A stretch of 64,000 nucleotides of DNA, from positions 434,001 to 498,000 of the forward strand of contig OZ345359.1 of NCBI GenBank assembly GCA_977006965.1. Direction: 5' to 3'. This DNA comes from Phymatolithon calcareum. Lineage: Eukaryota > Rhodophyta > Florideophyceae > Hapalidiales. The position numbers and the translations under genes are program-made. Positions 10,509 to 21,591 of the stretch are shown in pieces (position 1 is the first letter of the stretch; the number at the start of each line of letters is the position of its first letter). The notes beneath the pieces were generated by a model that did not search any database, was not told where the DNA came from, and saw only the letters and a program-made list of their open reading frames with translations.

Positions 10509-11330
10509 TTACATAAATCGACATGGGTGCATAAGAATCAGGGTCATGATAGGAGAGTAGACCTTAAAGTCCGCGATGCGACACTTGTGAATTTTGTTCG
10601 TGGTGACATGGTATACGATGTAATGATGGGGATCATATCCGCAGAGGTACTGTACCAGGGCGGAGCGGTCGTTGGAATGCTTTTTGATTGTTTTCAGATC
10701 GACCATGAAACCGCATGTCCAAGTGGGAGAAAACTGCTGATGTCCAGTTCTCGGTTTTCCCAGACGGCGGCAGGAACAGCGTGGATTCCATGATGATACG
10801 TTTCGTTATATTTTGCCACAGTGTCGAGGAGGGCATATTCCCACATCGTAGGAAGTAAATTACTGTGAGAGAGGGAGCTACAAGTTTTGCCAGCCAATGT
10901 TTGGTTGATCCTTTCCGCACGGGCAGTTATCGGGTAGAATCGTCAATAAATGTTGCGAAAAGGTTATACTCATTGAACGACGTGATGTCCCATCTACATG
11001 TGTCGGATGCTATTTATTTCCCGGGGTATATTCGTTTGTCAGTGCGTGTGAAAGGTGCCCTGCGCATCTTCCCCTTTGCGCATCCAGAGCACGTTATTGG
11101 AAGAGGGTTCGCTTAAGGGTTTGAGGCAGACCTGGGAAATCCTGCTCGGCCATTGCGTGCGGTGTTTCCATGGTAAAATGATTGAGCAGGGGATGGTAGC
11201 GGTAGTAGTCCTCGGCGGATTTGCTACTTAGGATTGGCGCGGGATGAATGGATCGTAGCTTCGGTACGCGTTTGCTGATTACGATTGTAGGGTTAGGTGT
11301 TCCTCCTGCTCGGGAGGGGACTATCATTTG
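10509..11330 (-). pseudogene. copia element 1: integrase C-terminal remnant
   Basis: In overlapping minus-strand frames the text reads AERINQTLAGKT and then DTVAKYNETYHHGI, matching the end of the copia integrase core (AERxNRTL...A.Y..N), followed by a basic domain-like stretch with CGYDPHHYIVYHV near 10600-10640. At least one frameshift separates the parts. The catalytic Asp residues of the core are not clearly found between 10920 and 11448, so this part is deleted or scrambled. Confidence 0.6.
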
Positions 11331-11447
11331 GTGCGGGGGAGAAGATTTAGGCGTATTGCAGCTAGTTTTAGCGTCCTCAGTACCGTCGTAGCGGCATTGA
11401 CTTTGGTTTGTGGCTTGGTAACATGTTTTACATGCGCAGACGGTACA

Positions 11448-12392
11448 TTACTTGCTGTCCATTCCCTTCTGCAACGACGTCTTCTGGTCGCCTTTGACTG
11501 CTTTTCGTGAGGTATACCTTTTATTCTTGAATATTACGTCGTGCTTCTGGGTCAATTGCTTAAGAGATAAGAGAGGCTCCGTAAGGTCCGGGAAGACAAC
11601 TGCGGATGGAACATTGACTGCTGCTTTGGCAATTTGTAGCGTGACTGGACCTTCGTGTGAAACTCCAACTCTATGATTTGTTGCTGTTTGCGTGTGCATA
11701 TCGTGGACAGCAGTTATTGTTTTAGAGGGAGCTGTGAGAGGGCAGGGGCTACAAGCAGAGTCAATTGCTGCCGTGAGCGTGTTTTTAGTTACCTCATCGC
11801 CTCCATCCGTGGAGTACTCGGTTGCAACTTCTTCGACTTCCACGTCTGCCGCATGGGCATTGGCCCGTGGATTCGGATTTCGGCGCGGGATTCGACGTCG
11901 GTCACGTGCACCTCGGCGAGGGCACGTGCGGCAAGTCGCTCCAGCTTGAAATGTCTGTATGGGGGCAAGTTTTGCCATGCGGCGTAAGAGCGGCATGTTC
12001 GCAGAGTATAGTCTACTGTCCCGCGGAATACGTACTAGTCCCCGGGCTCATCAATTGGTTTCGGCATGTCCCGATGGATGAGCTGGCGTCGTCCTCGGTT
12101 TGGATTATCTTGTGCATAGTGATGATTGATGGGTGGTGCCGGTGACGGAAGGGGTGGAATGCTGGGAGTTTGTTGGTCAAGTGTATAGAGGTATGTTATT
12201 AGCTTCATCATATTGGTTTTTAACTGCGGGGTGCGATTTCCTTGCGCTGTAACTTGAAAGAAGCGATAATCCGCTACATCTGATAGTAAGAGATCTATTG
12301 CAAACATATATTCTGTTGTGCCTGGGTAGTTTGCCGCAATGAGCTGGTCCCAGATCTGTATGTTGGTTTCAATATATTCCTTGACGCTGTCA
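11448..12392 (-). pseudogene. copia element 1: gag C-terminal part and protease
   Basis: The upstream part (12035-12392) is gag: IQIWDQLIAANYPGTTEY runs from the insertion point of the chromovirus, followed by a Pro-rich segment. Downstream, ATCRTCPRRG may be a ruined zinc knuckle, and AAIDSACSPCPLTAPSKT sits where copia proteases have LDSGASxH, so the active-site DSG has become DSA. PSAVVFPDLTEPLLSLKQLT matches the end of copia protease (VPxxxxNLLSV). Gag forms the particle; the protease would cut the polyprotein. The gag N-terminus continues at 22832-22551 on the other side of the inserted chromovirus. Confidence 0.65.
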
Positions 12393-12397
12393 CCGGG
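12393..12397. repeat. target-site duplication of chromovirus 1, left copy
   Basis: CCGGG directly before the left LTR; the same five bases follow the right LTR at 22546-22550. A 5-bp duplication is typical of Ty3/gypsy integration. Confidence 0.9.
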
Positions 12398-12893
12398 TGT
12401 AGTAGTATGGATGGGTGGCCCTGAGGCCTTGCTTTTCCCCGACCATTACAGCCCACATGGGCTTACACGCTGTGCCCTCGACTCCGTCGTCCCCTCCGTT
12501 TAGGTTTATTTCTAGTATGATAAGACCGATTTGGTAATATATGGCGGGCTTTTGGCCGCCGGCCCTCAGTAAAAGGGGCCACCCGTGTTTGATCCAGATC
12601 GACCGTTTTCAGTTCCAACCTTCGCGGACCTTTCGCCTCAGGGAAGGCCTCGCGTACGACCTCGACTCTACGCCGTCGGTCGAGCCTCGGTCCTAGGACC
12701 CTCGCCCCTGTGTCTGCGTACGGACGTTGGTGTCCTCTTGCGATTGGACCCCAAGTCCGTGTGTGTGTTTTGTTGTTTGCTCTGCCACTATCCTCCATCG
12801 GGAGAGACCAATCGCTGGAGCCTTGCACGGCCTCAACGGCCAACCGTTCTCGAACTACTTAAAGGCGTCGATCCGCCGATCTACGCTACCACA
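12398..12893 (+). repeat. left LTR of chromovirus 1
   Basis: 496 bp, starting TGTAGTAGTATGG and ending CTACCACA. It is the same length as the right LTR and nearly identical. A TATA-like TAATATATGG at about 12534 is the best promoter candidate. A solo copy of the same LTR, inverted, lies at 28948-29409. Confidence 0.93.
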
Positions 12894-12895
12894 AG

Positions 12896-12913
12896 TGGTC
12901 TCCCGACCCAGAA
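12896..12913 (+). promoter_or_regulatory. primer-binding site of chromovirus 1
   Basis: TGGTCTCCCGACCCAGAA starts two bases after the LTR. The leading TGG would pair with the CCA end of a tRNA primer. Chromovirus 2 has the same site with one change (TGGTCTCCCGACGCAGAA at 33828). I cannot assign the tRNA. Confidence 0.75.
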
Positions 12914-13016
12914 CGGTTCGCAACTGCTCGCGATCCTTCGGCAGATCTGCCTTACCAAGACCCCAAGCACTGGGGGAAAACAAGGAACGCTGATCTCCAC
13001 AATCCTGCTAGCCAAC

Positions 13017-15439
13017 ATGACCGACGAGGGTCCCCGAACTCGCTCCACCCGAGCTTCTCAGCTGCGGGCTAAAGAGATCGAGGCTCGGTACGGCCGATCA
13101 GCCGCTACACCCACTTCGGCCCCTGTTCGGCCAGCGTCGGTGCCGCGTGGCGCCCTTGACGACGAAGACGATTCGTCCATGTGGACGGCCCGCGGTAACT
13201 TTGACCCTACGCTCGTTGGGCCGCGATCGGAGCCGGTGGAGACATCCGCCAGTGCGCCGGCCGACCGTCCAGGCCTGAGGGCATCTCAAGATGCCCCTCG
13301 GGGAGATGAAGGCGCCACCGCCCAAGTAAGCGCCATCGTCCCCCGAAATTCAAATCGTGATCAGTCGGACACCGGAGTCCCCCTATCGGAGCTGGATGCA
13401 GCTCGGGGAAGGATCGGGAAGGCCGAGTCCAAGATGGTCGCTCCCGGGAACCCCGAAGACCTGGTGGCCGCGATCGCGCAGCTTTCTTCCCAAATGAGGG
13501 AGCTTCCGTCGACGATCGAAGAGACTGTCAATGCGGCGATCGACGCCAAACTGCCCGAGGCAATCCAAGGCCGCTCCGCAGTTATCCAAGAAAATATCAT
13601 GCAATCCATGACCTTGGAGCTGGAAGGACGCCTCGCTGAGCGAACGACTCATTTCGCCACTCATGACGCAGTCGCGTCTGTTGACGGGCGGGTCGCAGGC
13701 CGAACTGGCTGCGTTCAAAGATCAAGTCGAAACACGTCGCCTCTACAAGGCGGAACCGGCGTCTGGGATGAGACGCCGATACACCGATGACGACCAGAGA
13801 ACGGTCATTAATGAGCCCAAATGGAGCTCGGGTCGCGTGACGGCTCTCAAAGCTCATCGGAGGACTCCTCCTCGTCGGGGTCCGGTTCCCGGTCGGACGG
13901 AAGCAGCTCCAGAGGGAAGCGCGGCGAATATATAGACCGTCGGTACCCTCGCCGGAGGGCGCGAAGTGCTAAGAGAAGGACACATCGAGCCCACCGAGAA
14001 AGGGGCGAGGAGACTAAACGTTCATCGAGGGGCAAAGGCCCCAAGTACCGCGGCCTCAAGGAGATCAAGTGCTCTCACGAGAGCTTTAATCAGGCCCTTT
14101 CTTATCGGCGCTACCGCCTCTTGAACACCAGCCAACGCTCCGGGGCCAAGGTTTCGGCCATGATTGGTCAGTTCCAGAGGCTTACACGGCACGCTATGGA
14201 GAGCCACACTTTTTCGGGTGAGCGACCCATCGAGGTCCTCCAATTCCTCTCCGCGTTCAAGACCACGTGCGATGACAATGATATTCCCGAAGGCGCAGCA
14301 GTCCGCCTGATGTCGAAATACCTGACCGGAGGGGCCAGGCGACAATTCGACTCTTACAACGGCCTTGGCACATCTCGCCTCAAAGGATTCTCGTCGTATC
14401 CGGAGGCGGTCCAACACCTTCTCAAGCGTTTGCGACCGAGGAGGTCATTATCGCTGCCGTGGCCGAGTTTGACGGCTTGTCGCAGGGGGACAAGGAGAAT
14501 GAGCGAGCATTTGGACTACGGCTCCGTGACTCTGCGCGCCAATGCGGAAACGTGTTCTCGGAGAACCAGCTAATCACTCGATTTATCCTCGGGACGCACG
14601 CAGACATCAGGCCGATCATCCTGAGCAACAAGGCGCTTTGGGGAGGGGTGTCTTTCGACGAGTTCCTCAGGCGGGCGCAGGGCCTTGGGGACTCACACCG
14701 CGCCCTCCTCTGGAAACGCACGCGGCCTGGCCAGGCCATAGCGATCTGGCCCCAAGACGATCCAGCCCACTCTCAATCTTACTGCGGAGAGGCCCGTCAG
14801 CTAGGGCCCGACCAGCCGGTGTTCGCTGTTGGGCAGACGCCACGTCACGATTGCTGCTCCGATGACCCGTCAGTCGATACTCGTTACGACCAAGTGTTCC
14901 CACCGGGCTGCCACGAAGCCCATTTGGTCAGTTGAGATCCTAAACCCCCCAGGTTTCGACAACCTCAACGGAAGGGGGCACCAGACCATTCACCGGTCGT
15001 CGGCGCGCAGGTGCCGTCGGCAACGAAGCCTGCTCGTCCAGGGTGGGTGAATCCTCCACAAGCCCAGGATGACGTTTGCTACTGCTGCCTTGGCATAGGA
15101 CACCGACGCCCGCATTGCCCCCATCGGGACCGTCCGGCTCAAGACCCGAACTTTGCCGTCCTCCGGGCTGAGAACTTCAAATTCCTGCAACCGCACCAGC
15201 AGCAGGAGATGCGCCGCATAGGCGCCGCACCAACGGTGACCGCGGGGCTAGAGTGGATTGGAGACGTGCTGGTCGCGAATCCGAACGAGACAGGCCCCAT
15301 AGTATTCCCACGGCCTATGGGTCCGCCAGGTGGTCTACGGCAAGTACAGCGCTCGGCACGAGGAGTCGCCATGGTGGAGAATGAACAAAGGCGTGTACCC
15401 GCCGAGAGCTCGGAATCGAACTTCTCCCAGGAAAACTGA
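13017..15439 (+). pseudogene. chromovirus 1 gag, frameshifted
   Basis: Gag starts at ATG 13017 (MTDEGPRTRSTRASQLRAKE). The text moves between frames near 13690, 13810 and 14425 and meets a TGA at 14933. A Ser/Gly/Arg-rich linker (about 13840-14040) precedes the capsid-like part: ALSYRRYRLLNTSQ, then FSGERPIEVLQFLSAFK, a stretch typical of gypsy capsids. A zinc knuckle CYCCLGIGHRRPHC fits CX2CX4HX4C exactly (about 15080). A TGA at 15437 ends the part. Gag builds the particle and binds the RNA. The longer frame running from 12585 through the LTR is not the gene start. Confidence 0.8.
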
Positions 15440-15639
15440 TGGGGGGGGGATGCGCCGTGAGCCCTTGAGGCCACCGCGCAAGCCCCCGAATGAAGGAGTC
15501 TCGACTCCGGTTATCCTGTCCCGGCCATTTGGACTCCTGACCTGGCTGTCCGCCTCGCAGTACCATCTGTCTCAGGTGTGCTTCCTTTCGGCGCACAATT
15601 ACAAGATATAGGCCTCCATAGGTCCCGATTCACGGTCCT

Positions 15640-16151
15640 TACGACCAATGCTCACGGTGTTGGACACCGAAGCCGGGCCTAACTTGGTCCGCGCGGACCT
15701 CCTTCCACCGGCGGTACTCGCCTTGTGTGACGACAGCCGTGATATCGTCAACTTGGCGTCTGCTTCAAATCACCGCCTGGATACCATGGGTATTGTGACC
15801 TTAACAGTCAAGGTCGCGTAGTACTCCGTGCGACAACCATTCGTTGTCGTACGGCAACTCGGAGCCGATGCCCTCTTGGGCTGCACGTTCATCGACAGAC
15901 ACGTGAAGCAAGCGCGGCCTCGGGGAAAACTAATCGAGTTTGAGGATGGAACAAGGGTTACGATCAAGCGCCGCCCCCAAAGGGTCCCAAGCGACCGGTC
16001 AACATCAGAGACCCCATTCGTGAGAGACGGTCCCTCGCCGTCTGCAAAAGTGCGAGTAGCACGACGAACGGTTATTCCGGCCGGGACCGAAGCGACTGTT
16101 GAGGTAGTATGCGGCGCCTCCGGCACCTGAGTCCTTGCCCCGGCTCCGCAT
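15640..16151 (+). pseudogene. chromovirus 1 protease region with stops
   Basis: MLTVLDTEAGPNLVRADLLP matches the retropepsin active-site region, but the usual DTGA reads DTEA. The flap and C-terminal part follow, with FVVVRQLGADALLGCTFIDR giving the ADALLG/DxILG-like motif. In-frame stops are TAG at about 15820 and TGA at about 16128. The protease would release mature gag and pol proteins; this copy cannot do so. Confidence 0.7.
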
Positions 16152-17909
16152 TTGTACTTGAAGAAGCGAGTTAGTGTGGCCAACGGCCTAGTTGACGTTA
16201 AACCGCTCGTGCCTTTTAGGATCTTGGTCGCCAACTTTTCGCCCGCGGATGTGACACTCGCGAAACACGAAATCTTGGCTTTGGCGCTACCGGCCCCGAC
16301 GAAAATATTCACGGTCAATATTGACCCTCGGCAACCGGAACCCGCAGTACCTGTGCGTCCTGGCCTCGCACAGGCCTTACCTGATGACGAAGCCCAGGCC
16401 AGATTCGCGGCACGGGTCCCGGAGTCGCCCGCCGCGCGCGAGCGGGTCACTGTGGATGACGTTTGCTTGGACCACCTGTCGGGCGACGAACAAGCCCAAG
16501 TCCGCGATATGCTTTGCGAGTTCGAGGACATGTGGCAGGGCCATCTGGGAACCGTGAAGGTCACCGAACACCGAATCGATCTTCAGGATGGTGCTCGACC
16601 AGTGCGGCTGCCGCCCCACCGCGCGGGGCATAAGGCCCGGGAGGTCGAGAAGACCGAAGTGGAGGAAATGCTGCGCTTGGATGTCGTCGAGCCCGCAGCG
16701 TCGGAGTGGTCCTCCCCGGTTGTCATTGTCCCTAAACCGGACGGACGGTGGCGCTTCTGCGTGGATTACCGGCGCCTGAACGCCCTGTCCATGAAGGACT
16801 CGTATCCTCTGCCGCGTATGGATGAGTACATCGACTCCCTTGGCGACGCCAAGTTCTTCACGACTCTGGACTGCAACTGGGGGTTCTGGCAGATTCCCAT
16901 TCGCGACGAAGACCGCGACAAAACGACATTTACCTGTCACAGCGGAACCTTCCGATTCAAGAAAATGCCCTTCGGCCTGACCAACGCCCCGGCCACGTTC
17001 CAACGCACCATCGACATAATTCTCGCTCGCTTTAAATGGCAGTCCTGCCTGGTGTACATCGACGACATCATTGTCTTTTCGTCTTCATTCGACGACCACC
17101 TGCGTCACGTCAAGGAGATACTGTGCGCGTTGAAAGCGGCCGGACTGTCACTGAAGCTGAAGAAGTGCACCTTCTTTGACCGGTCGGTCAACTACTTGGG
17201 CCATACAATACGGCCAGGCCTTCTTGAGGTGGCGAACCGCGACACCGACGCCATCCAAGGGTTCAAAGTCCCGACTAGCCAGACGGAGCTCCGCTCTTTC
17301 CTTGGACTTTGCAACGTCTACCGACGTTTCATTCCGAACTTTGCACGTGTAGCAGCGCCGCTCACGGAGCTCTTAAAGAAGGAGCAGGGGGCCTCGCTCC
17401 CCGTGTTTGACGGTCGCCGCTTGGCCGCATTTGGCCTCTTGAAGAAAGCATTAGCTTCCCCGCCCGTTCTGCGGCTGCCCCGTCGGGGTTTGCGCTACTC
17501 GGTCGATACAGATGCCTGCGACCATCAGATTGGCTGTGTGCTCTTTCAAACACACGAAGACGGTAAGCGATACCCGCTGGGCTTCTGGAGTCGACAGCTC
17601 CGACCGGCAGAGAAAAACTACTCTGCGGGCGAGAAGGAATGCCTGGCCATCATATGGGCCGTACAGATCCTCCAACCGGACCTCCAACTGGAGGAGTTTG
17701 ATCTGTTTACCGATCACCAGGCGCTCCGCTGGATTTTCAGCCTCGCCGATGGGCCAAATCGCCTCGCACGTTGGCGCCTCGTTTTGATGAGGCATCGCTT
17801 CAAAGTGCATTACAAGAAAGGCGCCGAGAATACGATCGCCGACACCATCTCGCGTTTACCACGTACGGCGATTGTCCATTCGGACCAGATCTGGACATTC
17901 CCTGCCTAG
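16152..17909 (+). CDS. chromovirus 1 reverse transcriptase and RNase H
   Basis: An open frame of 585 codons continues from the protease without an ATG, so it is normally made as part of a pol polyprotein; the limits given are those of the open stretch. RT motifs are RFCVDYRRLNALS, FFTTLDCNWGFWQIPI, FKKMPFGLTNAPATFQR and the catalytic YIDD in LVYIDDIIVFSS. The thumb shows FLGLCNVYRRFIPNFA. RNase H follows with YSVDTDACDHQIG, AEKNYSAGEKECLAI and FTDHQAL, ending at ENTIADTISRLP. All catalytic acids are visible. It copies the element RNA into DNA in the particle. The integrase continues in the -1 frame, so this copy has a frameshift near 17860. Confidence 0.93.
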   Translation: MYLKKRVSVANGLVDVKPLVPFRILVANFSPADVTLAKHEILALALPAPTKIFTVNIDPRQPEPAVPVRPGLAQALPDDEAQARFAARVPESPAARERVTVDDVCLDHLSGDEQAQVRDMLCEFEDMWQGHLGTVKVTEHRIDLQDGARPVRLPPHRAGHKAREVEKTEVEEMLRLDVVEPAASEWSSPVVIVPKPDGRWRFCVDYRRLNALSMKDSYPLPRMDEYIDSLGDAKFFTTLDCNWGFWQIPIRDEDRDKTTFTCHSGTFRFKKMPFGLTNAPATFQRTIDIILARFKWQSCLVYIDDIIVFSSSFDDHLRHVKEILCALKAAGLSLKLKKCTFFDRSVNYLGHTIRPGLLEVANRDTDAIQGFKVPTSQTELRSFLGLCNVYRRFIPNFARVAAPLTELLKKEQGASLPVFDGRRLAAFGLLKKALASPPVLRLPRRGLRYSVDTDACDHQIGCVLFQTHEDGKRYPLGFWSRQLRPAEKNYSAGEKECLAIIWAVQILQPDLQLEEFDLFTDHQALRWIFSLADGPNRLARWRLVLMRHRFKVHYKKGAENTIADTISRLPRTAIVHSDQIWTFPA

Positions 17910-19336
17910 CAGTTGAAACCGCGATCGGAAAGGGGCAAACATGTTCCCCGGCTTTGAGGCCCCGTGTGTTGTACTTGGCGCATTACCCGCGGCTTCCGGG
18001 CCATCCGGGAACTACTCGAATGTACCAGACCTTGCGCCGAGAATTCTACTGGCCGTCCATGGCCTTTGACGTTGTACGCACGGTGCGATCATGCACCCCA
18101 TGTGCAAAGGAGCGCGTAAAGCTCCGCCGCCACAGTCAGTGGTTGAAGCTGTTCCCCGCATCCCAGCCTTTGGAGTTCGTCTCTATCGACATCCTCGGTC
18201 CGTTCCGCAAGACCAAAGACGGGCACGAGAACTTGTTGGTCATCACGGACCGCTATTCAAAGCTCTCGCGAGCAGTCCCGCTCAAGTCCACAACGGCTCA
18301 CGCAGTGGCCTCGGCATTTTGTAACCACTGGGTATTCGCTTACGGACCGCCGGTGTACCTTTTGTCGGACAATGGCCAGCAGTTCGCATCCAAACACTTT
18401 CAGGCCGTTTGCCAGACCATAGGAATTCGGAACCTATTCACTGCTGCTTACCATGCACAGACTAACGGCCAAGCGGAACGATACAATCGCACCATACTCG
18501 CGGCCTTGCGCGCGTACGTGACAGAGCACCTTGACGACTGGGATCGCTTTGCAGGCGCGCTGTCGTACGGGTACAATACCCAGATTCATAGCGCCACGGA
18601 GTTCAGTCCCATTGAAGTCACGGTCAGTCGACCACCGGTGCACTTGGCCATCCAAAACGTGGCCTCATCTGGTGAACCCCACCCTCGCCTGCAACGAGAG
18701 CAATTTTTGGCGCGCCTCAAGGCCCTCATGGCCACTGCGGACAAAAATATCCGTCGCGCCCAAGCACGATACAAAGCCAACTTCGACAAGGCCGTGAGAC
18801 CTTCCGCAGAAGACATCCGCCCCGGAACGTTCGTCTTCTTATGGCGTGAGGCCCCCACGAAGGAAGATCCCGAACGGAACAAGCTCGCGTCCCTCGCAAC
18901 TGGGCCCTATGTCATCATCAACGCATCGGGCGTTGACGACACCGTCTCTCGCGACCGCGTGGTCCTTGCACCAACTCCGCCCGACGGGCTGCCACTGGTC
19001 GCCGACGACCGCACTCTAGAGGAGCGTCGACGTGAGGAGCGCCATCGGGGCGTCGCGGTCAGGGCCCCACCAAACGAAGAACCAGAAGCGATGCAGGAGG
19101 GAGAGAACTCCGATGGTGACGAGTATGTCATTGACCGCTTGATCGCTTACGATCCCGCCTTAAACCGAATACGAACACGCTGGTTCGGGTACGGCCCGGA
19201 AGACGACACCTGGCAACGTCCGGACAGCCTCCCCTTGCACAAGTTGCGCTCCTTCTTCCGCATGCGCAAAGGGGGAATCCCGGAAAAGGTTATCGGTGCC
19301 CTTCCAGAGCACCTGCGCGACGCCGCGCGACAGTAA
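17771..19336 (+). CDS. chromovirus 1 integrase with C-terminal chromodomain
   Basis: Real integrase text begins about 17860; the first 30 codons are overlap with the RNase H frame. The zinc-binding HHCC region is HYPRLPGHPGTTRM with CTPCAKE. The catalytic triad is D in SIDILGPF, D in LLSDNGQQF and E in NGQAERYNRT. After the GPY-like part, the last 60 residues (YVIDRLIAYDPALNRI, RTRWFGYGPEDDTWQRP) form a chromodomain with the expected aromatic positions (Y near the start, W-x-G-Y, then W). Chromodomains steer integration toward modified histones. Stop TAA at 19336. It is intact except for the frame change at its junction with RNase H. Confidence 0.92.
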   Translation: MAPRFDEASLQSALQERRREYDRRHHLAFTTYGDCPFGPDLDIPCLAVETAIGKGQTCSPALRPRVLYLAHYPRLPGHPGTTRMYQTLRREFYWPSMAFDVVRTVRSCTPCAKERVKLRRHSQWLKLFPASQPLEFVSIDILGPFRKTKDGHENLLVITDRYSKLSRAVPLKSTTAHAVASAFCNHWVFAYGPPVYLLSDNGQQFASKHFQAVCQTIGIRNLFTAAYHAQTNGQAERYNRTILAALRAYVTEHLDDWDRFAGALSYGYNTQIHSATEFSPIEVTVSRPPVHLAIQNVASSGEPHPRLQREQFLARLKALMATADKNIRRAQARYKANFDKAVRPSAEDIRPGTFVFLWREAPTKEDPERNKLASLATGPYVIINASGVDDTVSRDRVVLAPTPPDGLPLVADDRTLEERRREERHRGVAVRAPPNEEPEAMQEGENSDGDEYVIDRLIAYDPALNRIRTRWFGYGPEDDTWQRPDSLPLHKLRSFFRMRKGGIPEKVIGALPEHLRDAARQ

Positions 19337-19412
19337 CCTGGGCCGCTGTGTCGCGCCCTGAACCACTCCTCGCGTTCCGGCAGGGACACTACTTGGAGAG
19401 CCCGCACTCTTC

Positions 19413-19429
19413 TTAAGGAGGGGAGGGGA
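19413..19429 (+). promoter_or_regulatory. internal polypurine tract of chromovirus 1
   Basis: TTAAGGAGGGGAGGGGA lies 80 bases after the integrase stop and matches the polypurine tract next to the right LTR (22034-22049). It marks the left edge of the extra 2.6-kb block with the antisense ORF. It could be a second plus-strand primer or the scar of a duplication. Confidence 0.55.
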
Positions 19430-19647
19430 CGAGAATGAGGGGGCAGAGGACTTGGACGGAAGAGCCCTTGCGACTTCATTGGATCGCCCGCTCATACATG
19501 ACATCCTGTCAATGTCTTTGGGCCCTCCTAACATGGACGTACGGGGTCACAAGTATTTCTGGACAAATGGCCTAAGTCGGCCTGCGTTCTTCAATCAATA
19601 GCAAATGGCCTAAATCGGCCTAAAGTTCAAACGTACGTCTAACAAAG

Positions 19648-21591
19648 CTAACAGGTGTGGGCAGAAGGGATCCGGTGCGGCAGCATATCGCGCGTGGCCC
19701 AATATACCAAGCGAGGAGCCTCGATTGCGGCCTCTTTTCCGGCCTGGTCGCGAACATGGGCAGATCCACGCGCGATGCCGGCAACATCTTCGAACAAGGC
19801 CCACACCACCGTGGACACTTCCTCGTCATCGACCCAGTATAGGTCCTTGCACTCCAAGGGAGAAAGATCCATCGCGCTGAACAACTTGTGAATCCTAGAA
19901 TCCGTGAACACGCCGACGGCCATGTCAGTCACCTCCCGGCCCACCATGGGCCTCAACTCGTACAGAGGGGTTGGCGACACAAGAGACACGCCTTGGTCAT
20001 CGATAATCTCCACGGCCTGAGCGGCCCAACGAGCGGTACGAAGCGCACGATTCACCGCGCTTTCTGGATCCTCGGTCTCGGCGGAAGATGATCGAACGCC
20101 CTTGATGACCTCCTCGACAGCCGTTCCAGTCGAAACATAGACGAAGTCCAGAGGCCCTTCCGGTGCCGAGTTGGCCCTCGGATGGTGTTGAGCACCGTCA
20201 TCCTCGTCGCAAGGCTCCTCGACAGTCACACGGGTGAAGGAGCGGAGCAAGGAGCGCTCATCGGTGAGCATGAAGCCAGATCGACCGGGCTGATACATGC
20301 GAAAGGCCACCATGGCCGGGGAGGTGGCCTCATCATCATTCTTCTTAGGGACATCTTCGTTGCCATCCCTTGGCCGTTTCGTGCGGCATTCCGATTCGGC
20401 ATTCCCGCTCGCGCCGCCGGCAGTGGAAGTGGCCTCGGCAGCCACGCGGTCGGCCTTGGCCAAGCCCCGAAGGGCATGGAAGTCATGTCCGTTCCAGGAC
20501 CGAGGACGGGTGACGCGGCCGGAATGTTCTTCGCGGAAGGCGCCGAGGGCGCCGGTGTAAATCTCGCCGCGCAAGATGGCGTAGCCACCTCCGAGCCTGT
20601 CTCGCGGTACGGCGGGGGACCAGGAACGGACATCCCAGCGGACGAAATCCCCGTTGCGGTATATGGGAGCGCCGACGTCGTTGCGCAGGGGCCAATCGAT
20701 TCTGGTGGGATCCACCTTTGACCAATGAATGGTCTCGATGGCGGCGAGAAGGGACTCAAGTCGTCGGCCGGTCGCTACGTCACCGCCAAGAAGGGAAGCA
20801 CACCCGATACGGCGCATGGCGGCCACCAAGGCAGGTGGCAGCCACCAGAGCCGAACGTTCGGGCCGAGAAGATGGGCCTCCGTCATGATCGCATGCGCAA
20901 CATTGCGTACCCACTGCGCGAAGAATGCCGCCCAGAGGCAATGGGGAACTGGGCCCCGACGCCAGGCCGTCTCTTGCTCGCGATAAGGGCACTTTGCCAT
21001 CTCCAGTCCCCAACAGCGCAGCACGGTCGGCATGTCAACGCGAAGCCCGTAGGGCACTTCGAAGCGGTGCCACCCTTCGGGGACGGGGACGTAGTCCCCT
21101 GAGCGGAAACTTCGTTCGGTTAGACAGTCGGCTTCGGTCATCCATTCGAGGAAGAGACCCTGTAGGCGGTGTCGCCAACGCCGTAAGTCACGAGACACAC
21201 GCCGGTCTTGCATAGCCGGGCTCGGCAGCACATCGAGTGCAAACGGAGGAAGACCATCGAGGCAAAGGGCGTCGAATTGCCCAAGAGAGAGGCCCCACGC
21301 CTCGTCCTTCGAACTCTCATAGAAGCGCTCGGCCCAGTACACCTCGCCGGCGGTCGGCAATCGGGCAACGTCGGCCTCAACATGCACGGGGACAGGATGT
21401 CCCCTTGCGAGCTTGGTCGCCCAATCGGACAGGGCCCGGCGCCAGCTCCAGCGGCGCGGGTGGCGTCAATCGGCTGCGGAGCCTAGGGCGGGGCCTTCCA
21501 AGTTCCGAGTAACGCGTCGCCGCCATTCCGGCGAGCGCTCGACGTCACATGGCACGTCGACGTTGACCCGCGATCTGACCCAGCACACCAT
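19648..21591 (-). pseudogene. antisense ORF of chromovirus 1 (647 codons, one internal stop)
   Basis: The minus strand is open from ATG 21591 to the stop at 19648 except for one TGA (21466-21468, codon 42). The stretch after the TGA is open for more than 600 codons; the first internal ATG there is at 21213. I recognise no domain. Visible features: a Trp/Arg-rich N-terminal third (EMAKCPYREQETAWRRG; RLWWLPPALVAAMRRIG), a low-complexity, basic-acidic middle (AAEATSTAGGASGNAE; KRPRDGNEDVPKKNDDEA) that could carry a nuclear localisation signal, and an acidic C-terminal third (DLSPLECKDLYWVDDEEVST). There is no signal peptide or membrane segment. Sense-strand frames opposite are shorter. Antisense ORFs between pol and 3' LTR are known in some plant gypsy elements; no homology to those is claimed. 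A TATA-like element lies about 130 bases upstream. Confidence 0.65.

Noticed and set aside
12585-13016. Gag frame extended upstream through the LTR
   Set aside because: The frame is open only because the LTR lacks stops there; LTR and primer-binding site cannot be coding in the genomic RNA 5' end. ATG 13017 is the natural gag start.
20182-20759. Plus- and minus-strand frames of about 180 codons within the antisense ORF
   Set aside because: They are shorter than and fully inside the 647-codon antisense frame, in GC-rich DNA where overlapping open frames are expected.
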